Positions 26,087 to 34,539 of a stretch of DNA of 64,000 bases are shown piece after piece (the first letter of the stretch is position 1; each line of letters begins with the position of its first letter). The position numbers and the translations under genes were made by a program. Source of the DNA: Rhodospirillales bacterium (GTDB taxonomy: Bacteria > Pseudomonadota > Alphaproteobacteria > Reyranellales > Reyranellaceae); the NCBI GenBank assembly GCA_016699855.1, contig CP064988.1:1240001-1304000 (forward strand). Direction: 5' to 3'. The notes under the pieces were generated by a model. That model was not told the DNA's origin. It saw only the letters and a list, made by a program, of their open reading frames with translations, and made no database searches.

Positions 26087-27913
26087 TCAGCCCGACGTCT
26101 CGAGCGATTCCCCGGCGTCGGCGGGGCCCATGAACTTGCGCGCCTCGGTGCCCGGCAGGACGCCCGAGCGCTGCGTCGCGACCAGCGACGCGAACACGCC
26201 GTCCTTCGCCAGCAACTCGTCGTAGCCGCCGATCTCCACGGCGCGGCCCTCGTTGAACACGACCACGAGGTCGGCGTCGCGGATGGTCGAGAGCCGGTGC
26301 GCGATGACGAACGTCGTGCGGCCGACCATCAGCGTCTTGAGCGCCTTCTGGATGCGCGCCTCGGTCACCGCGTCGAGCGCGCTGGTCGCCTCGTCGAGGA
26401 TCAGGATCGGCGGATCCTTGAGCAGCGCGCGCGCGATGCTCAGCCGCTGCCGCTCGCCGCCCGACAGCGTCGCGCCGCGCTCGCCGACCAGCGTCTCGTA
26501 CCCGTCGCTCTGGCGCTCGATGAACTCGTGCGCCTCCGCCAGCCTCGCCGCCGCCTCCAGCTCCTCGCGGGTGGCGTCCTGCTTGCCGATCCGCAGATTG
26601 TCGGCGATCGTGCGGAAGAACATCGTGTTGTCCTGGAACACCACGCCGACGTTGCGCCGCAGGCTGTCGAGCGTCACCTCGCGCGTGTCGACGCCGTCGA
26701 TCCGGATGACGCCGCTCTGCGGGTCCCACAGCCGGTGCAGCAGCGCCATCGCCGTGCTCTTGCCGGCGCCGGTCGGCCCGACCAGCGCGACCGTCATGCC
26801 GGGCTCGACGCGCAGGCTGAAGTCGCGCAGCGCGGTCCGGCGGCCGTCGTAGGAGAAGCTGACGTCCTCGAACTCGACCGCGCCCTTCACGCGCGGCAGC
26901 ACCGCCGCGCCGGGGCGCTCCCGGATCGTCGACTGCGTCTCCAGCACGTTGAAGAAGTCCTGTAGCGCCGGCATCTGGAAGAACATGCGGGCGACGAAGC
27001 TCGAGGCCTGCTCCATGCGTCCGATCAGCATCGTGGCGAAACCCATGAAGCTGACGATGTCGCCGACAGTGGCCTCGCCCGCGAGGTGCAGCCACGTGCC
27101 GGTGACGAAGATCGCCAGCACCGTGAGCGTGGAGGCGGCCCGCGTCAGCACCGACAGGACCGCCCACCAGTTCAGGACCGGGAACTGCACCGTCAGCAGC
27201 TCGCGGATCGTCTCGTGCAGCATGCGGGTCTCGTGCGACAGCCGCACGAAGCTCTGGATCAGGTGGACGTTGCCGAGGGCGTCCCCGGCGCGCCCGGCGA
27301 GGTCGGAGTGGAACTCCTCGACCTTGTGCTGCAGGCGGTCGGTGCGCGCCACGATCCAGGCGTTGGCGACCGCGAAGAACAGGATCAGCGCGATCAGCAG
27401 CAGGCCGAGCCGCCAGTTCATGAACAGCGACAACGGCAGCATCACGAACAGCGCCACGCCGGTCGCCAGGTGCTCGCGGAAGAAGCTGAGCCACAGGCCG
27501 AACAGGTTGTCGACGCCCTGCAGCATGATCTTCAGCAGGCGGCCGGAATGCTGCTCGTTGTGGAACGCGAACGGCAGCGCCAGCACGTGCTCGAAGTAGC
27601 GCGCCATGGCCGACAGCCGGTTGCGGTGGGCCATGCGGTCGGCGTGCAGGGACACGACGATGCTGGCGATCACGCCGCCGATCCCGATCGCGATCCACAC
27701 CGCCAGCAGCCGCAGCGCGTCGTCCCAGACGTCGGCGTTGGGACGGCCGGCCGCGCCGGTCAGGATGTCGATCACCTTGCCGAACAGGACCGGCTCGAGG
27801 AACTGGAGGCCCGCGACCGCGATGTTGGCCAGCGCGAGGATCCAGGCGAGCCCGCGCTCCGGCCGCAGCAACCCGAGGACGCGCGCGTAGATCGAGACGA
27901 AGCCCATCTGCAC
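26087..27913 (-). CDS. ndvA: ABC exporter, NdvA/ChvA type (beta-glucan export)
   Basis: A 608-residue half-transporter: an N-terminal six-span exporter domain, then an ATPase with GPTGAGKST near residue 380, signature LSGGERQRLSIARALL and ILILDEATSALD. The N-terminus (YARVLGLLRPERGLAW) and the segment NRLSAMARYFEHVLALPFAFHNEQHSG in halves resemble NdvA/ChvA, which exports cyclic beta-1,2-glucan to the periplasm in Rhizobiales. No cyclic glucan synthase gene is nearby, so the exported glycan is inferred from family only. It is followed by a gene in the same direction only after 70 bases. Confidence 0.85.
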   Translation of the reverse strand: MQMGFVSIYARVLGLLRPERGLAWILALANIAVAGLQFLEPVLFGKVIDILTGAAGRPNADVWDDALRLLAVWIAIGIGGVIASIVVSLHADRMAHRNRLSAMARYFEHVLALPFAFHNEQHSGRLLKIMLQGVDNLFGLWLSFFREHLATGVALFVMLPLSLFMNWRLGLLLIALILFFAVANAWIVARTDRLQHKVEEFHSDLAGRAGDALGNVHLIQSFVRLSHETRMLHETIRELLTVQFPVLNWWAVLSVLTRAASTLTVLAIFVTGTWLHLAGEATVGDIVSFMGFATMLIGRMEQASSFVARMFFQMPALQDFFNVLETQSTIRERPGAAVLPRVKGAVEFEDVSFSYDGRRTALRDFSLRVEPGMTVALVGPTGAGKSTAMALLHRLWDPQSGVIRIDGVDTREVTLDSLRRNVGVVFQDNTMFFRTIADNLRIGKQDATREELEAAARLAEAHEFIERQSDGYETLVGERGATLSGGERQRLSIARALLKDPPILILDEATSALDAVTEARIQKALKTLMVGRTTFVIAHRLSTIRDADLVVVFNEGRAVEIGGYDELLAKDGVFASLVATQRSGVLPGTEARKFMGPADAGESLETSG

Positions 27914-27947
27914 TCCCTGCCCGGCTCCCGCCCGGCGGCGTCCGCCG

Positions 27948-29117
27948 CTAGCGCTTCTCGAGGAACCGCTCGGCGAGGCGCACGAAGAAGCTCGAGCCGA
28001 ACGGGATCGCGGCGTCGTTGAAGTCGTAGCGCGGGTTGTGGAGGATGCGGCCCCCGTCGCCCGACCCGTTGCCGAGCCACACCATCGCGCCCGGCCGCGC
28101 CTGGAGCATGTAGGAGAAGTCCTCGGCCCCCATCGCCGGACGGATGGCGCGCTGCACGTTGCCCTCGCCGCAGACCTCGGCCGCCACGTCGGCGGCGAAC
28201 GCCGCCTCCGCCGCGTGGTTGACCGTCGGCGGATAGCCGCGGCGGTAGTCGATCTCGACCGGCACGCCGTGCATGGCGGCGGCGCCGCCCGCGATCTCGC
28301 GGATGCGCCGCTCGACCATGTCGCGCAGCTCCGGCGTCGTGGTGCGGACGGTGCCGCCGAGGCTCAGCTCCGGCGGGATCACGTTGTAGGCGGACCCGCC
28401 CTTCATGAACCCCACGGTGACGACGGCGTTGTCCATCGGATCGACGTTGCGGCTGACGATGCCCTGCAGCGCCAGCACGATCTGCGAGCCGATCACGAAC
28501 GGATCCACGCCGAGATGGGGGTAGGCGCCGTGCGCGCCCTTGCCCTTGACCACGATGTCGAAGCGGTCGGCCGCCGCCAGCAGCGGCCCCGGCCGGGTGG
28601 CGATATGGCCGAGCGGGATGCCGGGCTTGTTGTGGATCGCGAACACCGCGTCGCACGGGAACTTCTCGAACAGGCCCTCCTCGACCATGACGCGGCCGCC
28701 GCCGCCGCCCTCCTCGGCCGGCTGGAAGATGAAGTGCACCGCGCCCTCGAAATTACGGGTCTCCGACAGGTACCGGGCGGCGCCCAGCAGCATCGTGGTG
28801 TGCCCGTCGTGGCCGCAGGCGTGCATGCGGCCCTCGTTGCGCGAGCGGTGCTCGAACTCGTTGGTCTCCGGCATCGGCAGCGCGTCCATGTCGGCGCGCA
28901 GCCCGACCGAGCGGGTCGAGGTCCCGCGGCGCAGCGTGCCGACGACGCCGGTGCCGGCCAGCCCGCGGTGCACTTCGCAGCCCCATTCCGCCAGCCGGGC
29001 GGCGACGATCTCCGACGTGCGGTGCTCCTCGAATCCCAGCTCGGGGTGGGCGTGGATGTCCTGCCGGATGGCGGCGAGTTCTTGCTGGAGTTCGAGCAGA
29101 CGACCGACGACCGGCAT
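27948..29117 (-). CDS. M20D amidohydrolase (hippurate hydrolase/aminoacylase type)
   Basis: A 389-residue M20D-family zinc or manganese amidohydrolase. The motifs HPELGFEEHRT, HACGHDGHTTMLLG, FQPAEEGGGGG and the late MGAEDFSYML are all present. Family members cleave N-acyl amino acids, including hippurate, N-acetyl amino acids and indole-3-acetyl conjugates. The specific substrate is not readable. It precedes the NdvA-type gene by 34 bases and could be cotranscribed, though no functional link is evident. Confidence 0.9.
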   Translation of the reverse strand: MPVVGRLLELQQELAAIRQDIHAHPELGFEEHRTSEIVAARLAEWGCEVHRGLAGTGVVGTLRRGTSTRSVGLRADMDALPMPETNEFEHRSRNEGRMHACGHDGHTTMLLGAARYLSETRNFEGAVHFIFQPAEEGGGGGRVMVEEGLFEKFPCDAVFAIHNKPGIPLGHIATRPGPLLAAADRFDIVVKGKGAHGAYPHLGVDPFVIGSQIVLALQGIVSRNVDPMDNAVVTVGFMKGGSAYNVIPPELSLGGTVRTTTPELRDMVERRIREIAGGAAAMHGVPVEIDYRRGYPPTVNHAAEAAFAADVAAEVCGEGNVQRAIRPAMGAEDFSYMLQARPGAMVWLGNGSGDGGRILHNPRYDFNDAAIPFGSSFFVRLAERFLEKR

Positions 29118-29234
29118 GGCGTCCTCTTGGCTGGATGGAAAGGCGACGTCCGATCATAGCGGCTGGATGGCGCGGCGTGCGAGGGCCGTTTAGTGTCGCG
29201 GCACCGAAACACCCGCCGGACCGGGAGGCCGCCG

Positions 29235-30434
29235 ATGGACGACAACGCGCTCGACGCCGGCGAGTTGCGCCTCTTCCTCGAGGAGATCTGCTGCGAACTT
29301 TGCCGGTTCGACCACGTCGAGCGCGACCATCTGCCGCCGGAGGCCGTGGAGACGATCCGCGAGGTCCGGCTCGACCGGCCCGGCGCCTACGCCGACATCC
29401 GCGTCGGGCCGGGCGCCGGGCCGCCCTACTTCGTCGAGATCAAATGGGGCTACGGCGCCGACGAGCTGGTCGATCGGCTGGCGCGGAAGTACGGACGCAA
29501 CCCCGATCCCGCCTGCCGCCGCCTGGTCGTGGTGACCGACCTGGCCGACCGGCCGGCGTGGGGCGACGTCGAGACGCGCCTGCGCCGGCGGCTCGATCCG
29601 GCGCTGACGCTCGACGTCTGGGGCGAGGCGGCGCTGCTGGCCCGCATCGAGCGCAGTTTCGGGCTGGCGATCCCCGCGCTCCATCCGGGCGGCGTGCGGG
29701 CGATCCGGGACTCGATCATCCGCGCGGAGTGGCGCGCCGCGTTCGGCGACGCCGACGACCGCCTGGCGCCCACGCTGCTGTGGCATTTCAGCTCGTGGAC
29801 GCTGCGGCGGCTGAAGCGCGACCTCGGCCTCGAGCCGGACCGCGTGCTGCGCGCGGGCGCCTACGCCAACGTCGCCGTCGTGATGGCCGACATCTGCTCG
29901 TTCTCGAGCTACGTGCGCGACACCCGGGACGCGGCGCTGGTGCGCCAGTCGCTGACGGCGTTCTACTCGCAGGCGCGCCAGGCCATCGTCGAGACCGGCG
30001 GGATGATCGACAAGTTCGTCGGCGACGAGGTCATCGGCCTGTACGGCTTCCCCGACAACCGCGCCGGCTTCGCCGAGGACGCGCTGCGCGGCGCGCGCCG
30101 CCTGCTCGACATCGGCAGCTCGGTGTCGGCCCACTGGCAGAGCCACATCGACCGCGTCCAGAAATCCGCCGGCGTCCACATCGGCATCGCGATGGGCGAC
30201 CTCAACCTGATGCCGCTGCGGGCGTTCTCGGCCGCGCACCACGGCTTCATCGGCGACGCGCTGAACATGACCGCGCGGCTGATGGCCGCCGCCGGCCCGA
30301 GCGACGTGTTCGTCAGCAACGGTTTCTACCAGGCGCTGGCGCCCGCGACGCGCGCCGGCTTCGAGGAGCTCTCGCCGGTCGAGGGCAGGAACGTCGGCCT
30401 GATCAAGGCGTGGCGTCTGCCGCCCGCGCCGTGA
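29235..30434 (+). CDS. Class III nucleotidyl cyclase with N-terminal PD-(D/E)XK-like domain
   Basis: A 399-residue soluble protein. The C-terminal half (about 205-399) is a class III adenylate/guanylate cyclase: metal Asp D219 (MADICSFS) and D264 (FVGDE), base-selecting K260 (MIDKFVGD), and N344 and R348 (GDALNMTAR), so it looks catalytically complete and more adenylate- than guanylate-like. The N-terminal half (about 40-145) has D54 in AYADIRV followed by FVEIKWG (E68-x-K70), the spacing seen in PD-(D/E)XK nuclease-fold domains. That domain could be a sensor with a degenerate fold or a nuclease; this is inference. ATG at 29235 follows GGGAGGCC. Confidence 0.82.
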   Translation: MDDNALDAGELRLFLEEICCELCRFDHVERDHLPPEAVETIREVRLDRPGAYADIRVGPGAGPPYFVEIKWGYGADELVDRLARKYGRNPDPACRRLVVVTDLADRPAWGDVETRLRRRLDPALTLDVWGEAALLARIERSFGLAIPALHPGGVRAIRDSIIRAEWRAAFGDADDRLAPTLLWHFSSWTLRRLKRDLGLEPDRVLRAGAYANVAVVMADICSFSSYVRDTRDAALVRQSLTAFYSQARQAIVETGGMIDKFVGDEVIGLYGFPDNRAGFAEDALRGARRLLDIGSSVSAHWQSHIDRVQKSAGVHIGIAMGDLNLMPLRAFSAAHHGFIGDALNMTARLMAAAGPSDVFVSNGFYQALAPATRAGFEELSPVEGRNVGLIKAWRLPPAP

Positions 30435-30451
30435 CGACGGAAGGAACGAAC

Positions 30452-31423
30452 ATGGCCGCGCTCCCCGCTCTCGCCGATCTCGAGGACGCCGCGCGCGTCG
30501 TCTACGCCGCCATGCCGCCGACGCCGCAGTATCCATGGCCGCTGCTGGCGCGCCGCGCCGGCTGCGAGGTCTGGGTCAAGCACGAGAACCACACGCCCAC
30601 GGGCGCGTTCAAGGTGCGCGGCGGCCTCGTCTACATGGACCGCCTGCGCCGCGAGCGGCCCGCCGTGCGGGGCGTGATCAGCGCCACCCGCGGCAACCAC
30701 GGCCAGAGCGTCGCCTTCGCCGCCTCCCGCGCCGGGGTGACGGCGACCATCCTCGTGCCGCGCGGCAACAGCGTCGAGAAGAACGCCGCGATGCGCGCCT
30801 TCGGGGCCGAGCTGATCGAGCACGGCCACGATTTCGACGCCGCCCGGCTGGAGGCGGCGCGGTTGGCGCCGGAGCGCGGCCTGGAGATGCTGCCGTCGTT
30901 CGACCTCGACCTCGTGCGCGGCGTCGGCACCTACGGGCTGGAGCTGCTGCGCGCCGCGCCCGACATCGACACCGTCTACGTGCCGATCGGGCTGGGCTCG
31001 GGCATCTGCGGCGTGATGGCGGCGCGGGACGCGCTGGGCCTGCGCACCAGGGTCGTCGGCGTGGTGTCGACGGAGGCGGCGGCCTACGCGCTCTCGTTCG
31101 AGGCGCGACGGCCGGTCGAGACCAACACCGCCGACACCATGGCCGACGGCATGGCCGTGCGCGTGCCCTCGCCGCTCGCGCTCGAGCTGATGCTGGCCGG
31201 CGTCGAGCGCATCGTGCGCGTGGACGACGCCGAGATCGCCGCCGCCATGCGGATCTACTACGAGGACACGCACCAGCTCGCCGAGGGCGCCGGCGCCGCC
31301 CCGCTCGCGGCCCTGCTCAAGGAACGCGACGCCATGCGCGGACGCAAGGTCGCGGTCGTGCTCAGCGGCGGCAACATCGACCGTCCGGTCTACGCCCGCG
31401 TCCTGGCGGGCGGCGACGCCTGA
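30452..31423 (+). CDS. PLP-dependent threonine/serine dehydratase-like enzyme
   Basis: A 323-residue fold-type II PLP enzyme. The PLP lysine lies in PTGAFKVRGG, the substrate loop reads SATRGNHGQSV, the phosphate-binding glycine loop is GLGSG, and LSGGNID ends the core. This is the catalytic domain of threonine dehydratase (IlvA/TdcB) without a regulatory ACT domain; threo-3-hydroxyaspartate or ectoine-type dehydratases are alternatives. GGAAGGAACGAAC gives the ribosome-binding site. It follows the cyclase gene after only 17 bases, so the two are probably cotranscribed, though a shared role is not obvious. Confidence 0.87.
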   Translation: MAALPALADLEDAARVVYAAMPPTPQYPWPLLARRAGCEVWVKHENHTPTGAFKVRGGLVYMDRLRRERPAVRGVISATRGNHGQSVAFAASRAGVTATILVPRGNSVEKNAAMRAFGAELIEHGHDFDAARLEAARLAPERGLEMLPSFDLDLVRGVGTYGLELLRAAPDIDTVYVPIGLGSGICGVMAARDALGLRTRVVGVVSTEAAAYALSFEARRPVETNTADTMADGMAVRVPSPLALELMLAGVERIVRVDDAEIAAAMRIYYEDTHQLAEGAGAAPLAALLKERDAMRGRKVAVVLSGGNIDRPVYARVLAGGDA

Positions 31424-31424
31424 C

Positions 31425-31826
31425 TCAGGCGCCGCGCGGACGGTAGGAGATGAACTCCAGCAGCGAACCGTCGGGATCGCGGAAGTAGACGCTGACGCCG
31501 GGCCCCTTGGCGCCGATCCGGCCGATCGGCCCCAGCTCGACGGCGACGCCCAGCGCCGCGAGGTGCGCCGCGGCGTCCCCGATCGGGCCGTCCCACTCGA
31601 AGCACAGGTCGCTGCCGCCCGGCGGCACCGGCAGCCGCGCCACCGGCACCGCGTCGAGGCCCGGTCCGTGGACGTTGAGCTGCCGGTCGCCGAACCGGTA
31701 CATGTGGATGGACAACCCGCGCACGGCGACCAGCTCGGCGCCGAGCACGTCGCGGTAGAAGGCGTCCGAGCGCGCGCGGTCGGACACGTGGATCACGCAA
31801 TGGTCCAGGCTCGTCGGAAGCGCCAT
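31425..31826 (-). CDS. VOC family (glyoxalase/dioxygenase-fold) protein
   Basis: A 133-residue single VOC domain: LDHCVIHVSDRARSDAFYRDVLG at its start in two parts (His metal ligand in the first strand) and VYFRDPDGSLLEFISY at the end, giving the conserved C-terminal Glu. Members include glyoxalase I, fosfomycin-resistance and ring-cleaving dioxygenases; this short form has no clear assignment, though it resembles the virulence-protein/YwbC-type group. It sits 26 bases downstream of the nitroreductase gene in the same direction. Confidence 0.85.
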   Translation of the reverse strand: MALPTSLDHCVIHVSDRARSDAFYRDVLGAELVAVRGLSIHMYRFGDRQLNVHGPGLDAVPVARLPVPPGGSDLCFEWDGPIGDAAAHLAALGVAVELGPIGRIGAKGPGVSVYFRDPDGSLLEFISYRPRGA

Positions 31827-31852
31827 GTCCGTCTCCTCCCCGCGTGGCGGCG

Positions 31853-32527
31853 TCACAGGAACGTCGCCACCTCCGCCATCGGCTTCTTCGCGAGCGCGTG
31901 CGCCGGCACGACGGCGCCGGCCGCCGGATAGCCCGCGACCACGATCATGATGGCCTTCTCGTTGCGCGGCCGCCCCAGCGTCGCGCCGAGGAACGCCATC
32001 GGATTGGGCGTGTGCGTCAGCGTCGCCAGACCGGCGTGGTGCAGGCAGGCCAGCAGGAAGCCGGCGGCGATCCCCGTCGATTCCGGCACGTAGTAGTTCT
32101 TGCGCCGCCGCCCGTCCGGCCAGCGGCCCCATTGCTCGGCGAACACCACGACCAGCCACGGCGCGGTCTCGAGGAACGGCTTCTCCCAATCCGTGCCCAA
32201 CGGCGCCAGCGCCTCCAGCCACTCCGGCGAGGCGCGCCCGGCGTAGAACGCGCGCTCCTCTGCCTCGGCGGCGGCGCGGATGCGCGCCTTGACCGCCGGA
32301 TCGGCGACGGCGACGAAATGCCAAGGCTGGTGGTTGGCGCCGCTCGGCGCGTGGCGCGCCGCGTCGATCGCCGCCTCGACGATCTCCCGCGGCACCGGCC
32401 GGTCCGAGAACTCGCGCACCGTGCGCCGGCGCGCCAGATCGCCGGCGAAGGCGCGGGCCCGCGCCCGCATCTCCTCGGGTGGATACTCGTGGAACGCCAG
32501 CGGGACATGTGGAAAGTCGCGCGTCAT
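31853..32527 (-). CDS. Nitroreductase family protein
   Basis: A 224-residue FMN-dependent oxidoreductase of the nitroreductase family. RRRTVREFSDRPVP carries the FMN-phosphate arginines, APSGANHQPWHFVAV is the classic FMN-binding stretch, and GIAAGFLLACLHHAGL is the dimer helix. Possible activities include reduction of nitroaromatics, quinones or iodotyrosine-like dehalogenation; the sequence gives no further resolution. It forms a two-gene unit with the VOC gene and diverges from allA across 94 bases. Confidence 0.88.
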   Translation of the reverse strand: MTRDFPHVPLAFHEYPPEEMRARARAFAGDLARRRTVREFSDRPVPREIVEAAIDAARHAPSGANHQPWHFVAVADPAVKARIRAAAEAEERAFYAGRASPEWLEALAPLGTDWEKPFLETAPWLVVVFAEQWGRWPDGRRRKNYYVPESTGIAAGFLLACLHHAGLATLTHTPNPMAFLGATLGRPRNEKAIMIVVAGYPAAGAVVPAHALAKKPMAEVATFL

Positions 32528-32621
32528 CGGACTGTCTCCCCGCGCCGGATGTAGCCGACCCGCTCCCGGCCGCCAAGCGCGTCGCGTTGCGCCCGTCCGG
32601 CGGCGCCTGTAGCGTCGCGCG

Positions 32622-33158
32622 ATGCCCTACAGATCCTCCCGCGACCGGCCGGCCGACGCCGGCCGCATCGTCGAAGTCGAGCCGCTGTCGGCCGAGGCGT
32701 TCGCGCCGTTCGGCGACGTGGTGACGGCCGACGATTCCGGCCGTCCCGCCAACCACGGCACCGCCGCGCGCCACGACCACCTCGCCCGGCTCGAATGCAA
32801 AATCCCCGGCGCGACACCCAATCTGGCGCTGTTCGACGTGCGCGGGGAGAACCTGCCGCTGCGGTTGCGCGGGCTGGAGCGCCATCCCGGCACCACCCAG
32901 GCCTTCATTCCGATGACGGCGGCGCGCTACCTCGTCGTGGTCTGCCCCGACGACGGCGCGGGCCGGCCGGACGCGGGCGCGCTGCGCGCCTTCGCGGCGC
33001 CGGGCGACGTGGCCATCAACTACCGCGCCGGCGCGTGGCACCATCCGCTGATCGCGCTCGACGCCGACGCGCGCTTCGCCATGCTGGCGTGGGAGGACGG
33101 CACCGCCGCCGACACCGAGACCGCCGAGCTGCCGGCGCCGGTGACGGTCGCCGAGTGA
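32622..33158 (+). CDS. allA: Ureidoglycolate lyase
   Basis: A 178-residue AllA-family protein. EPLSAEAFAPFGDVV at the start, HPGTTQAFIPM and the C-terminal YRAGAWHHPLIAL are the family hallmarks. AllA splits ureidoglycolate to glyoxylate and urea, the last step of allantoin breakdown. The next gene is an AllC/HyuC-type amidohydrolase and a PuuE-type allantoinase-like gene lies at 7.8-8.7 kb, so most of an allantoin route is represented, though split across the window. Divergent from the nitroreductase gene. Confidence 0.9.
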   Translation: MPYRSSRDRPADAGRIVEVEPLSAEAFAPFGDVVTADDSGRPANHGTAARHDHLARLECKIPGATPNLALFDVRGENLPLRLRGLERHPGTTQAFIPMTAARYLVVVCPDDGAGRPDAGALRAFAAPGDVAINYRAGAWHHPLIALDADARFAMLAWEDGTAADTETAELPAPVTVAE

Positions 33159-33280
33159 CCGCGGCGCGGCCGGCGTCGCGTCGTTCCAGCATCCCCGTCG
33201 CCCGCGGAAGCCGGTGGCGCCGAGGCAGCCGACGCCGCCGCTGGCGGGCGACGGCGCGATCCCCGATACTGGCGGCCGCC

Positions 33281-34537
33281 ATGGAACGGCCACGGACCCC
33301 ACCCGCCCCGACCGGCGCCGCGATCGACGCCGCGGGCCTGCACGCGCGCATCGCGGAGCTCGCGGCGATCGGCGCGATCGAGGGCGGCGGCTGCGCGCGG
33401 CTGGCGCTGACCGACGAGGACCGCGCCGGCCGCGACCTCGTCGTGTCGTGGATGCGCGCGCTGGACCTCGACGTCACCATCGACGCCATCGGCAACGTCC
33501 ACGCCGTGCGCGCCGGCCGCGGCGACGGCCCGCCGGTCATGACCGGCTCGCACATCGACACCGTGCGCACCGGCGGCCGCTACGACGGCAACTACGGCGT
33601 CATCGCCGGCCTCGAGGTCTGCGCCGCGCTGGACCGCGCCGGCATCGTCACGCGCCATCCCGTCTGCGTGGCGTTCTTCACCAACGAGGAGGGCGCGCGC
33701 TTCCAGCCGGACATGCTCGGCAGCCTCGTCGCCGCCGGCGGCATCGCGCTCGCCGACGCCCATGCTGCGACCGATTCCTCCGGCCGCAGCGTCGGCGACG
33801 AGCTGGCGCGCATCGGCTACCTCGGTTCGGCGGCGCCGGGCGCCATCCGCCCCCGCGCCTTCGTCGAGCTGCACATCGAGCAGGGCCCGGTGCTCGAGGC
33901 GGCGGGGATCGGCATCGGCGCCGTCACCGGCGTGCAGGGCATCTCGTGGCACGAGTTCACGGTCGCCGGAACCTCCGCCCACGCCGGCACGACGCCGATG
34001 CGCCTGCGCCACGACGCGGGCTACGTCGCCGCCGCGACCGCCACCTTCGTGCGCGACCTGACACGCGAGATGGGCGGCGCCCAGGTCGGCACGGTCGGCG
34101 TGATCGAGCTGCGCCCGAACCTGATCAACGTGATCGCCAACCATGCGCGCTTCACGGTCGATCTGCGCAACACCGACGAGATGGTCCTGCGCGAGGCCGA
34201 GCGCCGCGTCTTCGCCTTCGTCGACGATCTGGCGCGCAGCGAGGGCGTGACCGTCTCGCGCCGCAAGCTGGCGCGCTTCGAGCCGGTCGAGTTCGACCCC
34301 GCCATGGTGGCGTGCGTCGAGGCCGCCGCCCGCGCCCGCGGCCACTCCACGATGCGCATGCCGTCGGGCGCCGGCCACGACGCGCAGATGATGGCGCGGC
34401 TGTGCCCGACCGGCATGATCTTCGTGCCCAGCGTCGGCGGGTTGAGCCACAACGTCGCCGAGTTCACCGCGCCGGCCGACCTCGAGGCCGGCGCCGGCGT
34501 GCTGCTCGACCTGATCCTCGAACTGGCGGAGACCTGA
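33281..34537 (+). CDS. Zn-dependent M20 amidohydrolase (AllC/HyuC type), second copy
   Basis: A 418-residue homologue of the enzyme at 8831-10078, with GSHIDT (H91), GGRYDG (D102), TNEEGARF (E136-E137), HIEQGPVLEAAG and MPSGAGHDAQM. These are features of allantoate amidohydrolase, ureidoglycolate amidohydrolase and N-carbamoyl-L-amino-acid hydrolase. The allA gene upstream favours allantoate or ureidoglycine; the D-carbamoylase gene that begins 2 bases after its stop favours carbamoyl amino acids. The open frame upstream of the ATG at 33281 has no family similarity, so the shorter start is used. Confidence 0.87.
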   Translation: MERPRTPPAPTGAAIDAAGLHARIAELAAIGAIEGGGCARLALTDEDRAGRDLVVSWMRALDLDVTIDAIGNVHAVRAGRGDGPPVMTGSHIDTVRTGGRYDGNYGVIAGLEVCAALDRAGIVTRHPVCVAFFTNEEGARFQPDMLGSLVAAGGIALADAHAATDSSGRSVGDELARIGYLGSAAPGAIRPRAFVELHIEQGPVLEAAGIGIGAVTGVQGISWHEFTVAGTSAHAGTTPMRLRHDAGYVAAATATFVRDLTREMGGAQVGTVGVIELRPNLINVIANHARFTVDLRNTDEMVLREAERRVFAFVDDLARSEGVTVSRRKLARFEPVEFDPAMVACVEAAARARGHSTMRMPSGAGHDAQMMARLCPTGMIFVPSVGGLSHNVAEFTAPADLEAGAGVLLDLILELAET

Positions 34538-34539
34538 GC

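Noticed and set aside
33214..34539. Upstream extension of the D-carbamoylase fusion
   Set aside because: The upstream in-frame translation is Arg/Pro-rich nonsense over the amidohydrolase gene. The conserved protein begins at 34540.
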